Positions 31,073 to 43,168 of a DNA stretch of 64,000 nucleotides are shown here, piece after piece. The stretch comes from Triglochin maritima. Its lineage: Eukaryota > Streptophyta > Magnoliopsida > Alismatales > Juncaginaceae. The notes under the pieces were generated by a model. That model was not told the DNA's origin, ran no database searches, and saw nothing but the letters and a program-made list of their open reading frames with translations. The stretch is taken from positions 23,529,826 through 23,593,825 of the forward strand of contig OY821791.1 of NCBI GenBank assembly GCA_963682175.1, given 5' to 3'. The stretch's first letter is position 1; every line of letters begins with the position of its first letter. A program made the translations under genes and the position numbers.

Positions 31073-32113
31073 TTATGAGAATTTAATTTATACCGCAAGT
31101 GCACGACGTCAATGAAGACGTGGCAAGTACGGGTCGAACACAAGGAGGGAGAGATATTGTTATTTTGTGATTTTCGAGTTGAGGAAAGAAAGAGAGAAAA
31201 ATAAGTTTGGTTTGAGATTTTTGGTTTTTAATTTTCTAAAGCACGAAACATGAACAAATAAAACTAAAACGAGAACAAAGATGGTGAAATCCGTTGGGTG
31301 GAGGTTTAGATATCAGGTTTTGATTGGAGAAATCTGAAACTTATAATAAATCACATTAGTTATAAAGCATTACATGATAAATGATTCAACATAAACTCAA
31401 GCATTACATGAATTCCGTTGGGTGGAGGTTTAGATATCAGGTTTTGATTGGACCTTCACAACAGCGTTTCGGGGCTATTTATAGCCGCTACAAGGGAGCA
31501 AAGTATAAAATAGGAAATTACATGTGTCATGACACGACTGGACAAAATCCAGGGCCACGGATCCAAAGGGGGGCGGCGGAATCGCCGCATTTTACATGTG
31601 TTGTGCGGCGGAAACGCCGCAATATTTGCTCCGATTGGATCCGGATTTTTCCTGTGTGTTTATGGTATAATTTAATTGTCCTTTACGCATCCAGATGATT
31701 TCTTTCCTTTCTTTTAGCTCCGAATTTATTTCTTCATATATTTGGAGATCCAAATTGATTTTTCTTTAGAACTTCTCCAAAATAATATTTTGGAACTTTA
31801 ATTTGCAGTTGGGTCCTCGGCTTTTTGCAATTACATCCCTGGCTACTTTTGTGCTTAAGTCCTTGGCCTTTTTGTAATTAGGTCTTTGAATGCTTTTATG
31901 ATTGGATGAACTTCCATTTGAATCCCGATAATCTTGAACTTGGTCTTCATGACAGAAATGAGTCTCTTGCACTCATTTATGCTCGGGATATGGGTAATTT
32001 GCATTCGGGTCCCTGTATTCTGTAAATAAGACTAAACACATACCTTAGTAGCATTTATTGATATAAAATTAATATAAATGAGAGACATATGATGCAATGT
32101 ATGCAATGCATCA
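31073..32113 (-). mobile_element. 5' LTR of element B, with a rearranged segment
   Basis: About 1041 bp. Both copies of the palindrome are intact here (31573-31588 and 31605-31620). TATA box at 31475-31483 (minus). Around 31400-31452 it lacks about 200 bp present in the 3' LTR and instead has short copies of nearby sequence (CATTACATGA, and the stretch around TTGGGTGGAGGTTTAG). Confidence 0.88.
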
Positions 32114-34032
32114 ACGATCGTCACTTCCCGTTGCGTCTGATGCCTTCGAGTGTACACCAAACCCTAAACAAGGTCGGAGAGAAAGGAGCTAGTCAATCAA
32201 TCTCCGAACTAGCTTAGAATCTAGCTACAAACCCCTTCCTTAGTCTGTGAGATTTCTCCTTCCAAAGACTTTGAAACTTAAGAGGATTTCATGGCTTTTG
32301 TGGTGAATTAGGAGAGAAAACAATTAGAAAAACATCTTACTTAATTAAGGAGAATAAGGACCTATTTATAGGCTCCAATCTTACTCTCAATCATGGCTAT
32401 TCTTAAGCCATGTTTTCTTGACATTTTCACTCACAAACTAATTCCATAATGTATTACAGGCATCCACAAAACGTTTGACCAAGTTTGGAGCTAATCCAAC
32501 CATTGATCAAATTAATCTCTTAATTATCAAAGGCAGAAAATCAATCGGTCTTCGGTTTACCGAGACATACTCGGTTAACCAAATATGTCACGTTTGTCTT
32601 ACCATGTATTAGACGGATGACCGATTCTTAAGGAGAAAAATTCTCCTTAACCGATCGGACGAACCTGTGTCTAAAACCGAATGCCATTCGGTTAACCGAA
32701 AATATCGGAACTGGACATTGTTCGGTCGACCGTTCCTGGTTCGGTATACCGAACCAGAGTTCCAGGCACTTTGGTCAAGTTCGGTCAATCAACTCTGACC
32801 ATCCGTTCCACATTCGGTTGACCGATCCACAGAACCTTCGGTCGACCGAGCCATAAACGGATTACCAAAGTTTTACCCGATTTTGCCTTTTCAAATTTTG
32901 GATTTATTTCCAACAAAAATTTAAACTTTGGGGGTTTTAGCAAATTCACAACTTATTCAATATATTATCCTATGCAACAATAAATTATTGCACCCCATAA
33001 TATATGCATCTCATATGAATTTATCATGATTCTAATTATGTTATATACAACATAATTGATTTTACTTGTTCACCACATGTGTCATATTTTCTATAAGAAA
33101 CCTGACACATCATATGAACCAAAAATCAAGCTTCTTGTTTCCCGGTTTTTGCGGTGTGACCTATGGGAGGATCTAGACTAAGTTGGCAGTGATATTAGAA
33201 GCTTAATATCACAAGCTATAAGCGGTATCTAGCTACATATTATATCTCCCAATTAGTCAGATGTCTTAATTCCACTGGAACCAAAACCCGATCCATTTAG
33301 TGATGGAGTGCACCACTTGTATCCGTCCCTTGCCTCATGATATTAAGAATACACACAAAGTAGTATTGTGTCATCTTTGTATTAGTATTCATTTCTTGAT
33401 CTCTTTAAGCTAGTTATAAATATGTGACTTAACTCAAATCACATTGTGCACATTATAACTTTGCTTTATCAAGGGGCACACAAATATCATCACTCAATTA
33501 AGAGGGGGAATTATAATCTTTTGACTAACTATCTTCTCCAACAAAAGTCATACTTAACCAACCAATGCCTTTACACTACACTTATCGATAGCTCAAGACA
33601 CTAGTCTAATCAAGCATTTCTTAAGTGATTTGATATAAGTCTCATATCAAAGGACCAAGGACACAGTAAAACATTAATGACATAAAAACACAATTCTATA
33701 ATATTTTACTTATTAGGTACATTCGGTATACAAAAGTAATATTTTCCTCTTTTGCGTACCCGTGTTGTCACTCATTTGTAGAGCTACAATGATCTATGAC
33801 CAACACGACAATCTGAACTCGGTAATTAATGTCCCATGTTGTTTACCATGATTGCGAATATTTTTTGTTTTATGTAAACCATTATCTTTTAGAGCTCTAC
33901 GGTTAAGGACCAAACGCCTCTTCCTTAACACTTCTAAAAGACGAATTACATAAACAAGGAACAAAATGATTTCTCATTCAATTCATAATAATTGACATTT
34001 AAAAGTAAAACTTTTAGAACACATTCCTTTCA
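32114..34032 (-). mobile_element. 5' LTR of the copia, start part
   Basis: Resumes at ACGATCG, matches the 3' LTR from about 8995 to 10915, and ends ...CCTTTCA at 34032. Minus-strand TATAAATAG at 32362-32370. GGTCGACC at 32724 and 32840. Followed by the copia duplication AAAAC (34033-34037). Confidence 0.93.
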
Positions 34033-35056
34033 AAAACAAAATTTAGCCAGATCTGGATCCTGTAGACCGCCAATTGGGGTCTGGATATTCCCGGATCCGC
34101 TAAGATTTCTAGAGCGTATGTATTAGTGTTTGTTTAGGCTATTTTTTGTATTTGTTTAGGCCCACATCGGGGGAATGCCCCGGATTGTCTTTTCTTTGGC
34201 TATAACTAGAACTCTTCACCTTCTATTGTAATCACTTCACATTTTGAGTGGCTATTCTTCCTACTAGAAGTGAGACCTTGAAGCACACACTAAAGTAGGA
34301 GGATGCTACTTGAATTGTGAGTCATTTTAATAAAAGTTTCTTTATTATGTTGTTTGTTTTACTTTGTTTAATTTCATTTCATTAGTTTTAGTAGCTTAGT
34401 TAATATGCTTTCCTTGCTTAGTTTAATAATTAGTCTAATGTATAGTTAGTAGCTCCATCCCCTTTAAAGGTGGAGTTGATGTTCATACATGCATTAGAGA
34501 ATGGAATGAATGCTTTATTTACAATGTGTTGATAAAACACGAATGTATGCTTGCTTGTTTAGAATAGAATTTATAACTTGAGGAGTTTTTCCAAAATGAT
34601 TAGACACCTCTCATGCTTGTTTAGGTTCTGAAATAAACAACTTGTAAATGTAAATGTCAATCAACTAGGTTGGTGAATGGATTGATAAGTTTTGCCATAA
34701 CATTTAACACTTCCTATGCATGATAACACCACCTTCATTTGTGCTTAAAGAATGTGTTCAACACCCACATCTTTGCATGTGTGCACTCACACCACCCCTT
34801 AGGGGTTTTCTATTTCTGAATTCCAGCACTTATTTAGTTCTTAGTTTAGTTTGGTAGTTCATCGTTTGTTGCTTTTTTTTGCATTTTGTACTTCGTAGTG
34901 TAATGTAGCGTAGAGTAGGATAATCAAACTCTCTTCCCTATTTTTGCCACTTGATTTCGTGCAAACGAGAGGCTGCTCACCTCCCTGAGGATGACCCGTA
35001 TTTGTCACCGCTTCAACGCGGCCGTGCACTTGCGGTTTAATATAAAACGTTCAACA
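34033..35056 (+). mobile_element. 5' LTR of element 2, second part
   Basis: Resumes after the copia with AAAACAAAATTTAGCC and ends CGTTCAACA. It has one U3 palindrome damaged by a base loss (34065-34081) and a decayed TATA motif at 34201. Joined to 8448-8785 it gives about 1.36 kb, against 1381 bp in the 3' LTR. Confidence 0.92.
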
Positions 35057-35062
35057 AGTTGT

Positions 35063-35079
35063 TGGCGCAGTTGCCGGGG
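35063..35079 (+). promoter_or_regulatory. Primer-binding site for tRNA-Asp, element 2 (one mismatch)
   Basis: TGGCGCAGTTGCCGGGG; the C to A change at 35069 breaks the match to tRNA-Asp within the first seven pairs, in line with the older age of this copy. Confidence 0.88.
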
Positions 35080-36126
35080 AGGTGCTAGTCAAGACTCTTG
35101 TTTGGACGATTCGAGTGGATTTAATTTGTGTTGTGTAGTTTTTCGTTCTTTCAGGAGACTTGGAGTCGCCAGGAGGAACAACTGGAGAAGTTTTGAGGCA
35201 ACTTGGACACTTTGGACCGCCAATCAGCGGTCTTGTGAGCCTTGTTTCCCTTCTCGTTTCTTAATCTTGTTTCCATAAGTGATGTAGTGATCTAGGACTT
35301 GATTTGGCATGTTTTGACTTATAGTTTGTTCCCAGATCAATAATCAAACCTCCTTTAAGCAGCTTGGACCCTAAAACCCAAAGCAAAAGATTAGGCATTC
35401 TTTCTTGTTTAGGTCATGCATCATGTATGTGACTTAGGCATGTAGATTGTCTTTTATTTTAGCTTTATTTTCAATTGCTGAGTGCTGGCGTGAGGTACGC
35501 ACCTTCTACTCTCATTCATGCATTTCGTATGAACATGTATTACTTAATAGGAAGTGCATTGAAACAAGTGTGAGTTGAGCGTTTGTTTGGAGAGTTGATT
35601 GTTAGATTAAGACTCCAAAACGCTACTAAGGAGGGTTGTCCCATAAAAGATAAGGTGGGGGATTTCATCACCCTTTCCTTCACCCCACAAACCACACTAA
35701 TCAAGAGCCTAATTTTTAAAATCAAGTAGACATTGGCCCTAAGGATCTCGGATGCATTAGGAGAGTGATCCGGTCACGACCGTCATGGCCTGATCGACGT
35801 TGCCCACTTTGTCGATAGTAGGAGAGACGAGATCTCCGTATCTTGGCTCACTTGCTGGGCTTTGTGATCCTCGTCGTAGGGAGGTGAGGCGTGTTGAGGC
35901 CGTGTGACCTCGCAATTAGGCATCGTCTAGCTGTAAGGACCTATAGCAACCTTAGGATTGTTTGAGCCTTGTTTGCTTGTGTGCTTCTACCTGTACTCAT
36001 CCGTCGTAGAATAAGGACTTCTTCCCTTCTCTCCTGAGTCATTCTTTCTCTCCCGTGTCCCCCCGTCTTCTCCTCTACGCACATTCTTTGTTAAAAAAAT
36101 TGTTTTGTGTGTATGCACCTTTGTGC
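35080..36126 (+). other. 5' leader of element 2
   Basis: Homologous to the leader of element 1. One palindrome GACCGCCAATCAGCGGTC at 35215-35232. GATCCGG (35767-35773) faces CCGTATC (35836-35842), a stem with one mismatch, with the inner ATCGAC/GTCGAT hairpin kept. Confidence 0.75.
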
Positions 36127-37610
36127 ATGCTTTCATGGGCACGAGACGAGAGTGATCGTTTGACGAGGCGCGTTGTCAACCCTGCTTCAGTAGTCGATTT
36201 CTCGACGCCTTTCTCCTCTCGTGTCGCATACAGTCTGGGTTCAATGGCTGCTAATTTCCGCGACGAGGAGTAGTTGCTGGACCCACCTGTTCCACCTGTT
36301 CTTCATGTTGTCGCTCCCATACCTCTACGTGATCGATGCTACCCGAGCCGTACTACTCTACCCTCATGCATCATGTTACCAGAGGCAAATGGGAACCATT
36401 TTGAGATTAAGCGCCAGTTTATTTCCATGCTCCCTCATTTCACTCGGAAAGGTGACCCCTATATCTTTCTCAGGGAAGTTGAGGAGGTCTGCGATATGTT
36501 CAAGCTGCAACAACTTAGCACAAACTCCATCCATCTTAGGCTTGTCCCCTTTGCGCTGAAGGATGATGCCAAGAAGTGATTGTACAACAACCAGGTGAAT
36601 GCCTTTAGGACTTGGGATGAGTTTTAATCTGCATTCCTCAAGAAATACTTTCCAAATCATCGGACTCAAAAATTGAGGAATGAAATCAATTCGTTCTATC
36701 AACTTGAGACCGAAGCATTCCATGCATACTTAGAGAGGTTCAAGGAGCTACTATCCTCATGCCCTCACCATGGCATCGAGTTGTGCCGTCTGTGTCAGAT
36801 TGTTTACGAGGGTCTTCACATCCCGTCCCGAACGCTCCTTGAGTCCATGTGTAAAGGAGAGTTCTTAGGAAAGGATGAAAGGGAGGCATGAGATTTCCTA
36901 GAAGACCTCGCTGAGAAAATCATTCAATGGGAGAGTGTATGGGAACCACCTGCATCATCTAGCATAGGAGCGAGGATCACAAATGCAAACTCGACTAGAT
37001 CGGGTGCCGTATTTGCCGTCGATACCACTATGGCCACTGAGGCGTGCATGGCGGCCTTATTGCGATGTATGGATTCGATTGAGCTCCGAAACCAACAAGG
37101 TGAACCTTACATGTCCACATCTGGTCCAGTTCCCTGTCATTCATGTGGTAGGATAGGTCATGTAGAAAGAGAGTGTGCGTCCATTCCTCCTGAGATGGAA
37201 CATGTCAACGTCATCTATGACAGAGCTAGGAATGACCCATACTCATCATCTTATAATCCTGGATGGAGGAACCACCCCAACTTTTATGGAACCAAAATAA
37301 TGCTCCGGGTGGTCCTTCAAACTCCTCTCGACCACCTAACAATTCATACCAACCCCCTATGCATGCATAATCTTTTCAGCCACCCTAAGCTCAAATCACC
37401 AATCAATCGGGTTTCCCAAATTCCAATAATATGGAAACCCGATTCAATTCGCTTGAGACCTTGACTCGTGGACTTGAAAACTCAATGAATTTTTTTATGT
37501 CAACCACAAGTCAAGTTCTCACTTCAAATCAGCAGACCATCAAATCTGTAGAGCTTCAGATGGGCCAATTGGCTCAATCTGTACATGAAAGAGAGAGGGT
37601 CTTTCCCTAG
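36127..37610 (+). pseudogene. gag: Gag of element 2, broken
   Basis: Starts at the conserved ATG 36127 and is clearly the same Gag as element 1. It has stops at 36271-36273 (TAG), 36577-36579 (TGA), a TAA near 36626 and a TGA near 36889. A one-base loss near 37285 shifts the frame after the NPGWRNHPNF motif. The zinc knuckle CHSCGRIGHVERECA is intact around 37136. The tail ends at TAG 37608-37610 right after the GAGAGAGGG site, as in element 1. Confidence 0.9.
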
Positions 37611-39225
37611 CCAGTTTGAGGCTAACCCCCGCATGTACCAGCAACAACACATGCAAAATGAGAATGTGGTACATCAGGGGCGGCAAGTGAACCATGTGGA
37701 GGAACCTGTTCACCATGTCAATGCCATTGGAACCTTAAGGAATGGAAAACATGTTGACAATCACATTTCCTTGCCACCACCACCACCACCATCTATGCAG
37801 CCCCTTAGTGGGAATGGTGGTGAAGAATAGGCCGAGGGTGAGGGTAATACACCAACGCCTCCTTCTCAGGCACCGCAGAAAACCTACCTGCCAAAAGCTC
37901 CCTATCCAAGTAGGTTAACCAAAAAGCAGACACAATGGATAAGATATTAGAGGTGTTTAAGCAAGTGAAGGTTAACATCCCCTTGTTGGATGTCATCCAA
38001 CAAATACCTCAATATGCTAAAGTGTTGAAGGATCTCTGCACAACCAAGAGGAAGACCAATGTTCCTAAGAAAGCATTCTTGGCTAAGCTCACTTTTGTCC
38101 AATCCCGCCTACACAAAATACAAGGACCCTGGGTGTCCTACTATTCAGTGTACGATAGGGGACACTAGCATGAGTAATGTATTGCTTGATTTAGGATCGG
38201 CAGTCAACCTCCTCCCATTTTTTGTTTATCAACAGTTGAATTTGGGAGAATTGAAACCGACTAAGATCACCCTCCAATTGGCTGATAGATCCATTCGTAT
38301 TCCAAAGGGGATTATCGAGGATGTGCTTATCAAAGTTGGAGATTTTATATTTCCAGTCGATTTTGTTGTCCTCTATACCAATCCTGTTGCGAACACCTAC
38401 TCTCAAATACCTTTGATTTTGGGTAGACCATTTCTGACAACTTCCAACGTCTTAATTAATTGTAGAAATGGTCTCATGAAGCTCTCATTCGGTAACATGA
38501 GTGTCGAGTTTCATATGTTCAACTCTGGTAGGCAACAGGAACCCATGGACCAACCTTTAAATCTCAATCTCATCCGCCAATTAGAGAAAGCACAAAAAAA
38601 TCAACGAACACCCCTAACACTAATGCAACCCATTGAGAATGTTTGTGGGCCCAACGAAAACTCATTGCCTGTCTTTGCAATGCAACAGAGTGAGCTGGCA
38701 TCAAACATGAATGTCCAAAAGGAGTGTTTGTTGCATAATTCAGTTGAGATTACTAGTGAGAGTGAGACACCTCATCATATGCCTATACCAGAAGGTGTCT
38801 CTATCTCATGTCCCTTGGCCATTAAGCCTTTTGAGCTTCATCTTGACTCCAACAGGGACCCACCTACGACCGAGCTTATGCTTGATGATATTAATGATGG
38901 TGGGAGGTCCTTGTTGGATGACTTGGGGAGAAGCACCATTCTTAGTGATGCAGGTATGTTGCATCCATTGAATGAGCTTGAGGAGCTCATTCTGATACAC
39001 CCACCTATTGGTTGGAGGGTTTTGTTCGATGAGAAACTAAACCCTTATGAGGCAACACAACTGCACTCATTCATGTTGCCTACACCCAACCAATATCACG
39101 AGGGGTTCGAGCCTTTCAGCTTTCAGCTTTCACCCCTCATGACACCTCAGAGTACGAGTGAAGTTTGCCCATCTCGGCAAATCTCTGGTCCTCATAACTC
39201 GATATTCTCATTTGATGTTCCTTGA
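37585..39225 (+). pseudogene. Protease plus X region of element 2, lightly broken
   Basis: Same arrangement as in element 1: a +1 frame entry at the GA-rich site and the KTYLPKAPYPSRLTKKQ stretch. A TAG lies at 37828-37830 and small losses occur near 37931 and 38084. Then comes a long open frame to 39225 with protease DLGSAVNLLP and LGRPF, and the full X region (LMLDDINDGG, IGWRVLFDEKLNP, HEGFEPFSF). X has no stop although gag upstream has several. No RT, RNase H or integrase follows. Confidence 0.87.
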
Positions 39226-39268
39226 CCAAATGATTATGGGAATATCTTTGTTGATGTATATACTTGTA

Positions 39269-39310
<42 letters not shown>

Positions 39311-40714
39311 AATAAAAGACTCCATGAGCGAGCATTGATTGTTGTGGGCCCCAACCCTTGTGTACTTCGGCCCCATTTCTTCACGTATTTGTCTCTCTTC
39401 TTCAGTATGTTCATGCATTGCTCACATTCATTGAGGACAATGCATGAAGTAGGTGTGTGTGGGGGTATTAGTGTGCCGCATTTAACATTGATATATCTGC
39501 TTTTGATTTTGTTTTCTTTTGTGTGCATTGTTAGGGTCATGTTAGTGTGCCGCATTTAACATTGATATATCTGCTTGCCATGATCCTTGGGTGACTTGTC
39601 TTCTTTTGGTTATCTAGTGCTTTAAAATTTTCACATTTCTTTCAAAATCTTCATGTGTTTACGAAAGAAAATGTTTTGTGGGTTTGGCGTGTGTTTAGCA
39701 TGTACAAAACCGTTGAGAGGCAAAGTAAAAAGAAAGGTCCCAAAATTGTCTTGAATTTAATGCATTAGGATATCTAGTTTACTGGGTTTAGGTCTTATCG
39801 AGTCGTTAGGATGCACCCCGATTTTCCCTCGGGGGGCGTGTAATCATAGGGTTTCAGCACTCAAACATTTAAAGAAGTCCACCCTGAACCTAGTGAGTCA
39901 AATAATTTGTTTGTTAGTATAACAAAGTTTGTCGTAGTCAAGGGCCCTTAATCTCTTTTTGTGAAACTTAAGTGTAGGGGTTTTGGTTCCCATGTAGATA
40001 AATAAATAAGTGGTGTTCTCTCTTCTCGCACGACTCCTATCACTCGGGAAAGTAGGCCTGAGGGGACTTTGTGCCTGGTGCTTTTGACTCAGCTGACTTG
40101 GGATGCACCGACCGAACTCCCGTTACACGGGTGGTAGGGATCGCCCTATGTGGAGATTTGGGGGAAGGTGTACGTGATAGTGTAAGTCCTCATAGGCAAT
40201 GATGCACGAAACCCGACCCTAGGATAATCAAACACCAACCAATAAAATGCTCCAAAGAAGAAGAAAAACGAAAAAAAAGAAAAAAGAGAGTCAAATAAGA
40301 ACCTTAATGGACTTTACACATTGTATCACATTCAGAAGTTAAGGTTGCCCATGTCTTTCACTTAAGTCCTTAACTAACTTTCACGAATAATTCATCAGGC
40401 TAGATGTGTGGCCGATTAGATATATAGAGTCGACCCGTAGTATTACCGCATCCCATGATCGGCAAAATAAGTCCAATGAGTCTTGTAGCTAGATTGATTA
40501 ATGCATCTTTGTTCGGATTTTGTGGGTGTATCCGCTGAAAACCCTCAGGATACAACACTCCTCCTCCTTGGCGACAAGGAGGTTTAACGGCTTGTTGCAC
40601 GTACTAAGTGGAATAGTGATTCCTACGAAAGTGAGTTACGATTTCTCGTTTTTCGTATGCTTTTCTCTTTCTTTGTTTTGCTCGGGACTAGCAAAAGTTA
40701 GGTGTGGGGGTATT
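39226..40714 (+). other. Non-coding 3' region of element 2
   Basis: Begins with an (AT)n(GT)n run at about 39269-39310 where element 1 has an A-rich repeat. It has about 390 bp more than element 1 (roughly 39400-39840, including a duplicated GTGCCGCATTTAACATTG stretch). The conserved block is at 40040-40220 and the hairpin cassette at 40547-40614. The polypurine tract AGGTGTGGGGGTAT ends at 40713. Confidence 0.78.
40547..40614 (+). ncRNA. Three-hairpin RNA cassette, element 2 (partly decayed)
   Basis: SL1 AGGAT/CTCCT (40547-40562) has lost one pair. SL2 CCTCCTTG-GCGA-CAAGGAGG (40563-40582) is perfect. After 11 nt SL3 GTTGCAC/GTGGAAT (40594-40614) has two mismatches. Decay fits the older age of element 2. 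Confidence 0.65.
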
Positions 40715-42095
40715 TGATTGACATCATTTCATGCTTATATTTGTATCTTATATCCATTATCTTTCACCTTAACAATGCTACGTGACAAGTTTTATGTTTG
40801 AATTTCAGAAATAAATAGTTTTGAAGAGATGAAGTATAAAAGGACCCAAAAGCAGGGAAAATGGACTGAATTGTGAGACCTAGGGACTAAGATGCAAGGG
40901 AGAAGGACCTGAACGTAAGACCGAAGGACAAAAGAGCAAAATAGAAAACTCCACACCATCTTGGGGAGTATTTTGGCAATTAGATTTGGGTCGGAGCTCC
41001 AACAAGCGAAGTAGATGCATCCAAGACCAACAAATATATCAAGGAAAGCCCAAAACAAAACTTAGCCAGATCCGGATCCTATAGACCGCCAATTGGCGGT
41101 CTGGAACCGCCACTCCAGAAATCTTCACGGATCCGGGAAGATTTCTGGAGCATATGTATTAGTGTTTGTTTAGGCTATTTTTGGTATTTGTTTAGTCCAA
41201 CATCGGGGGATTGTCCCGGATTGCCTTTTTCTTTGGCTATAAATAGAACTCTTCACCTTATATTGTAATCACTTCACATTTTAAGTGGCTATTCTTCCTT
41301 CTAGAAGTGAGGCCTTGAAGCACACACTAAAGTAGGAGGATGCTACTTGAATTGTGAGTCATTTTAATAAAAGTTTCTTTATTATGTTGTTTGTTTTACT
41401 TTGTTTAATTTCATTTCATTAGTTTTAGTAGCTTAGTTAATATGCTTTCCTTGCTTAGTTTAATAATTAGTCTAATGTATAGTTAGTAGTTCCTTCCCCT
41501 TTGGGGGGTGGAGTTGATGTTCATACATGCATTAGAGAATGGAATGAATGCTTTATTTACAATGTGTTGATAAAACATGAATGTATGTTTGTTTGTTTAG
41601 AATAGAATTTATAACTTGATGAGTTTTGCCAAAATGATTAGACACCTCTCATGCTTGTTTAGGTTCTGAAATAAACAACTTGTATATGTAAATGTTAATC
41701 AACTAGGTTGGTGAATGGATTGATAGGTTTTGCCATAACATTTAGACACTTCCTATGCATGATAACACCACTTTCATTTGTGCTTAAAGAATGTGTTCAA
41801 CACCCACCTCTTTGCATGTGTGCCCTCACTCCACCCCTTAGGGGTTTTCTATTTCTGAATTCCAACACTTATTTAGTTCCTAGTTTAGTTTGGTAGTTCA
41901 TCGTTTGTTACTTTCTTTCGCATTTCGTACTTCGTAGTGTAGTGTAGCATAGAGTAGGATAATCAAACTCTCTTCCCTACTTTTGTCACTTGATTTTGTG
42001 CAAACGAGAGGTTGCTCACCTCCCTGAGGACGACCCGTATTTGCCACCGCTTCAACGCGGTCGTGCACTTGTGGTTTAATATAAAACGTTCAACA
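40715..42095 (+). mobile_element. 3' LTR of element 2
   Basis: TGATTGACATC...CGTTCAACA, 1381 bp, followed by AGGTG (42096-42100). A perfect U3 palindrome GACCGCCAATTGGCGGTC at 41084-41101 and TATAAATAG at 41238-41246. This intact copy shows the pre-insertion sequence at the copia target. Confidence 0.94.
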
Positions 42096-43160
42096 AGGTG
42101 AAAGGAAGTGAAAATAACTTATGAAGAGGAGTTTTTCCCTTGAACAAAAAGGTCAAACCTATTTGTAATATGAAGGGACACGGTCCTAGAAGATTGAGGT
42201 CTCTTATGTAAAAAACCCTCAATAACAATGGTGGGTCTTTTTATAAAATTAATCCTTATTCCCAAGTTCTAACCCACTATGGAGTACAAGTGCTCCCCAC
42301 GTAAAATTTAGTGTACCAGACCCAACACGTAGAACTAAAATTGATCAAACCAGGAACGAACAGCTATTGGCGGTCCATTGATGGCCAAATTCTATGAATT
42401 TTGGATATTTGGTGTGTCTTGGTTAGGAAAGTGGCCAGACCAATTTTCAAGCAGACTCGAACTTCAGATCTTCCCTAGATCATAAAGCAATGCTTGACCC
42501 TATAGGATGGTTTGTGCACTAGGAATCCAATGACAAAGAAAATATTTTCCCTATGACCTCATATTTTCCCTATGTTTGTGCATACCTTTTAAAAGTAAAA
42601 TGTTTCCCTTGGATTCCCTACTATAAATCTATAATAGAATTTTACCAAGCAATTTCCCACCTCCCCCATTGAGAAAGTTAGGAAATCCTAAACTCGCAAC
42701 CCTAGCGTCCTTTCCACTCCCCTCCCAAACTCCGACAACCCTCCTCTCTCCAGCCACCACCGACAAAGTGGCCATCTCCGGTGATGCCCCTCACCATCTC
42801 CTGCCCTCTCCGACCAGCTCTCACAATGATTCTTTCTATTATGTTCTTTTGTAGTTCAAGAGTTGAAACATTGGGGATTTCTTTAGAAGGTTGTTTGTGT
42901 TAAACTTCACATATATGCAATATCAAATTGAAATGGTTCTCATTTTTGGTGTTTTGGTATGTCTTTTGATTGGTCAGCCTTTTAGTTTATTTTGTTGATT
43001 TGTTTGTTGTTTTGTTTGACCAATTGGTCTTTGGGAGTTTACTGATGGAAACTATTTGTTTGGTGTGATTTGATATATAATTATCTTGTGCATTATTTGA
43101 ATAGCGACATGATCATCATAGTTTTGGTTTTGATTCTTAATTTGTGTTGTTTATTGCATC
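42096..43160. other. Flanking DNA right of element 2
   Basis: After the AGGTG duplication this continues the sequence interrupted at 8447. The stretch 42660-42855 is C-rich with an AACCCTAGC and Pro/Ser/Thr-rich open frame of about 60 codons that resembles a plant 5' exon. No domain is recognisable and no continuation was found. The remainder is AT-rich. It may be the 5' part of the Harbinger-like element that follows; this is a guess. Confidence 0.4.
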
Positions 43161-43168
43161 CGTAGTTA

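Larger units (their letters stand above)
24946..32113 (-). mobile_element. Athila-type non-autonomous element B (gag and protease only)
   Basis: A minus-strand element of about 7.2 kb inside the copia 5' LTR. In transcription order: 5' LTR (32113-31073), tRNA-Asp primer site, leader, gag-protease frame, non-coding 3' region, polypurine tract, 3' LTR (26145-24946). LTRs run TGATGCATTGC...TCTCATAAA and are unrelated in most of their length to those of elements 1-4, but the primer site, leader palindromes, Gag and 3' hairpins are homologous or analogous. No RT, RNase H, integrase or X region. The copia flanks abut almost exactly (GAGGATGA / ACGATCG), so no clean 5-bp duplication is visible. Confidence 0.93.
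8786..34032 (-). mobile_element. Ty1-copia element, Angela/BARE type (split by elements 1 and B)
   Basis: A minus-strand copia flanked by AAAAC at 8781-8785 and 34033-34037. Its LTRs read TGAAAGGAATG...CCTACA on the minus strand. In transcription order: 5' LTR (34032-32114 and 24945-24737), methionine-tRNA primer site, leader, gag, protease, integrase, RT and RNase H, polypurine tract, 3' LTR. Element B splits the 5' LTR and element 1 splits pol between integrase and RT. Without the insertions it is about 9.9 kb with ~2.1-kb LTRs, long for copia but normal for the Angela/BARE lineage, which the integrase and RT residues also resemble. Coding is broken by stops and shifts. Over the first 209 bp the LTRs differ by about 3% by eye. 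Confidence 0.92.
8448..42095 (+). mobile_element. Athila-type non-autonomous retrotransposon, element 2 (split by a copia)
   Basis: The outermost element of the nest. Its own sequence is 8448-8785 plus 34038-42095 (the copia duplication accounts for 34033-34037), about 8.4 kb. Order: 5' LTR, tRNA-Asp primer site, leader, broken gag, protease plus X frame, non-coding 3' region, polypurine tract, 3' LTR. There is no reverse transcriptase, RNase H or integrase. The first 338 bp of the two LTRs differ by about 5% by eye, more than in the elements nested inside it, which fits its being the oldest. Confidence 0.92.

Noticed and set aside
42669..42854. Short open frame with a plant 5'-exon look
   Set aside because: Pro/Ser/Thr-rich without domain, no convincing splice partner, and next to transposon remains.
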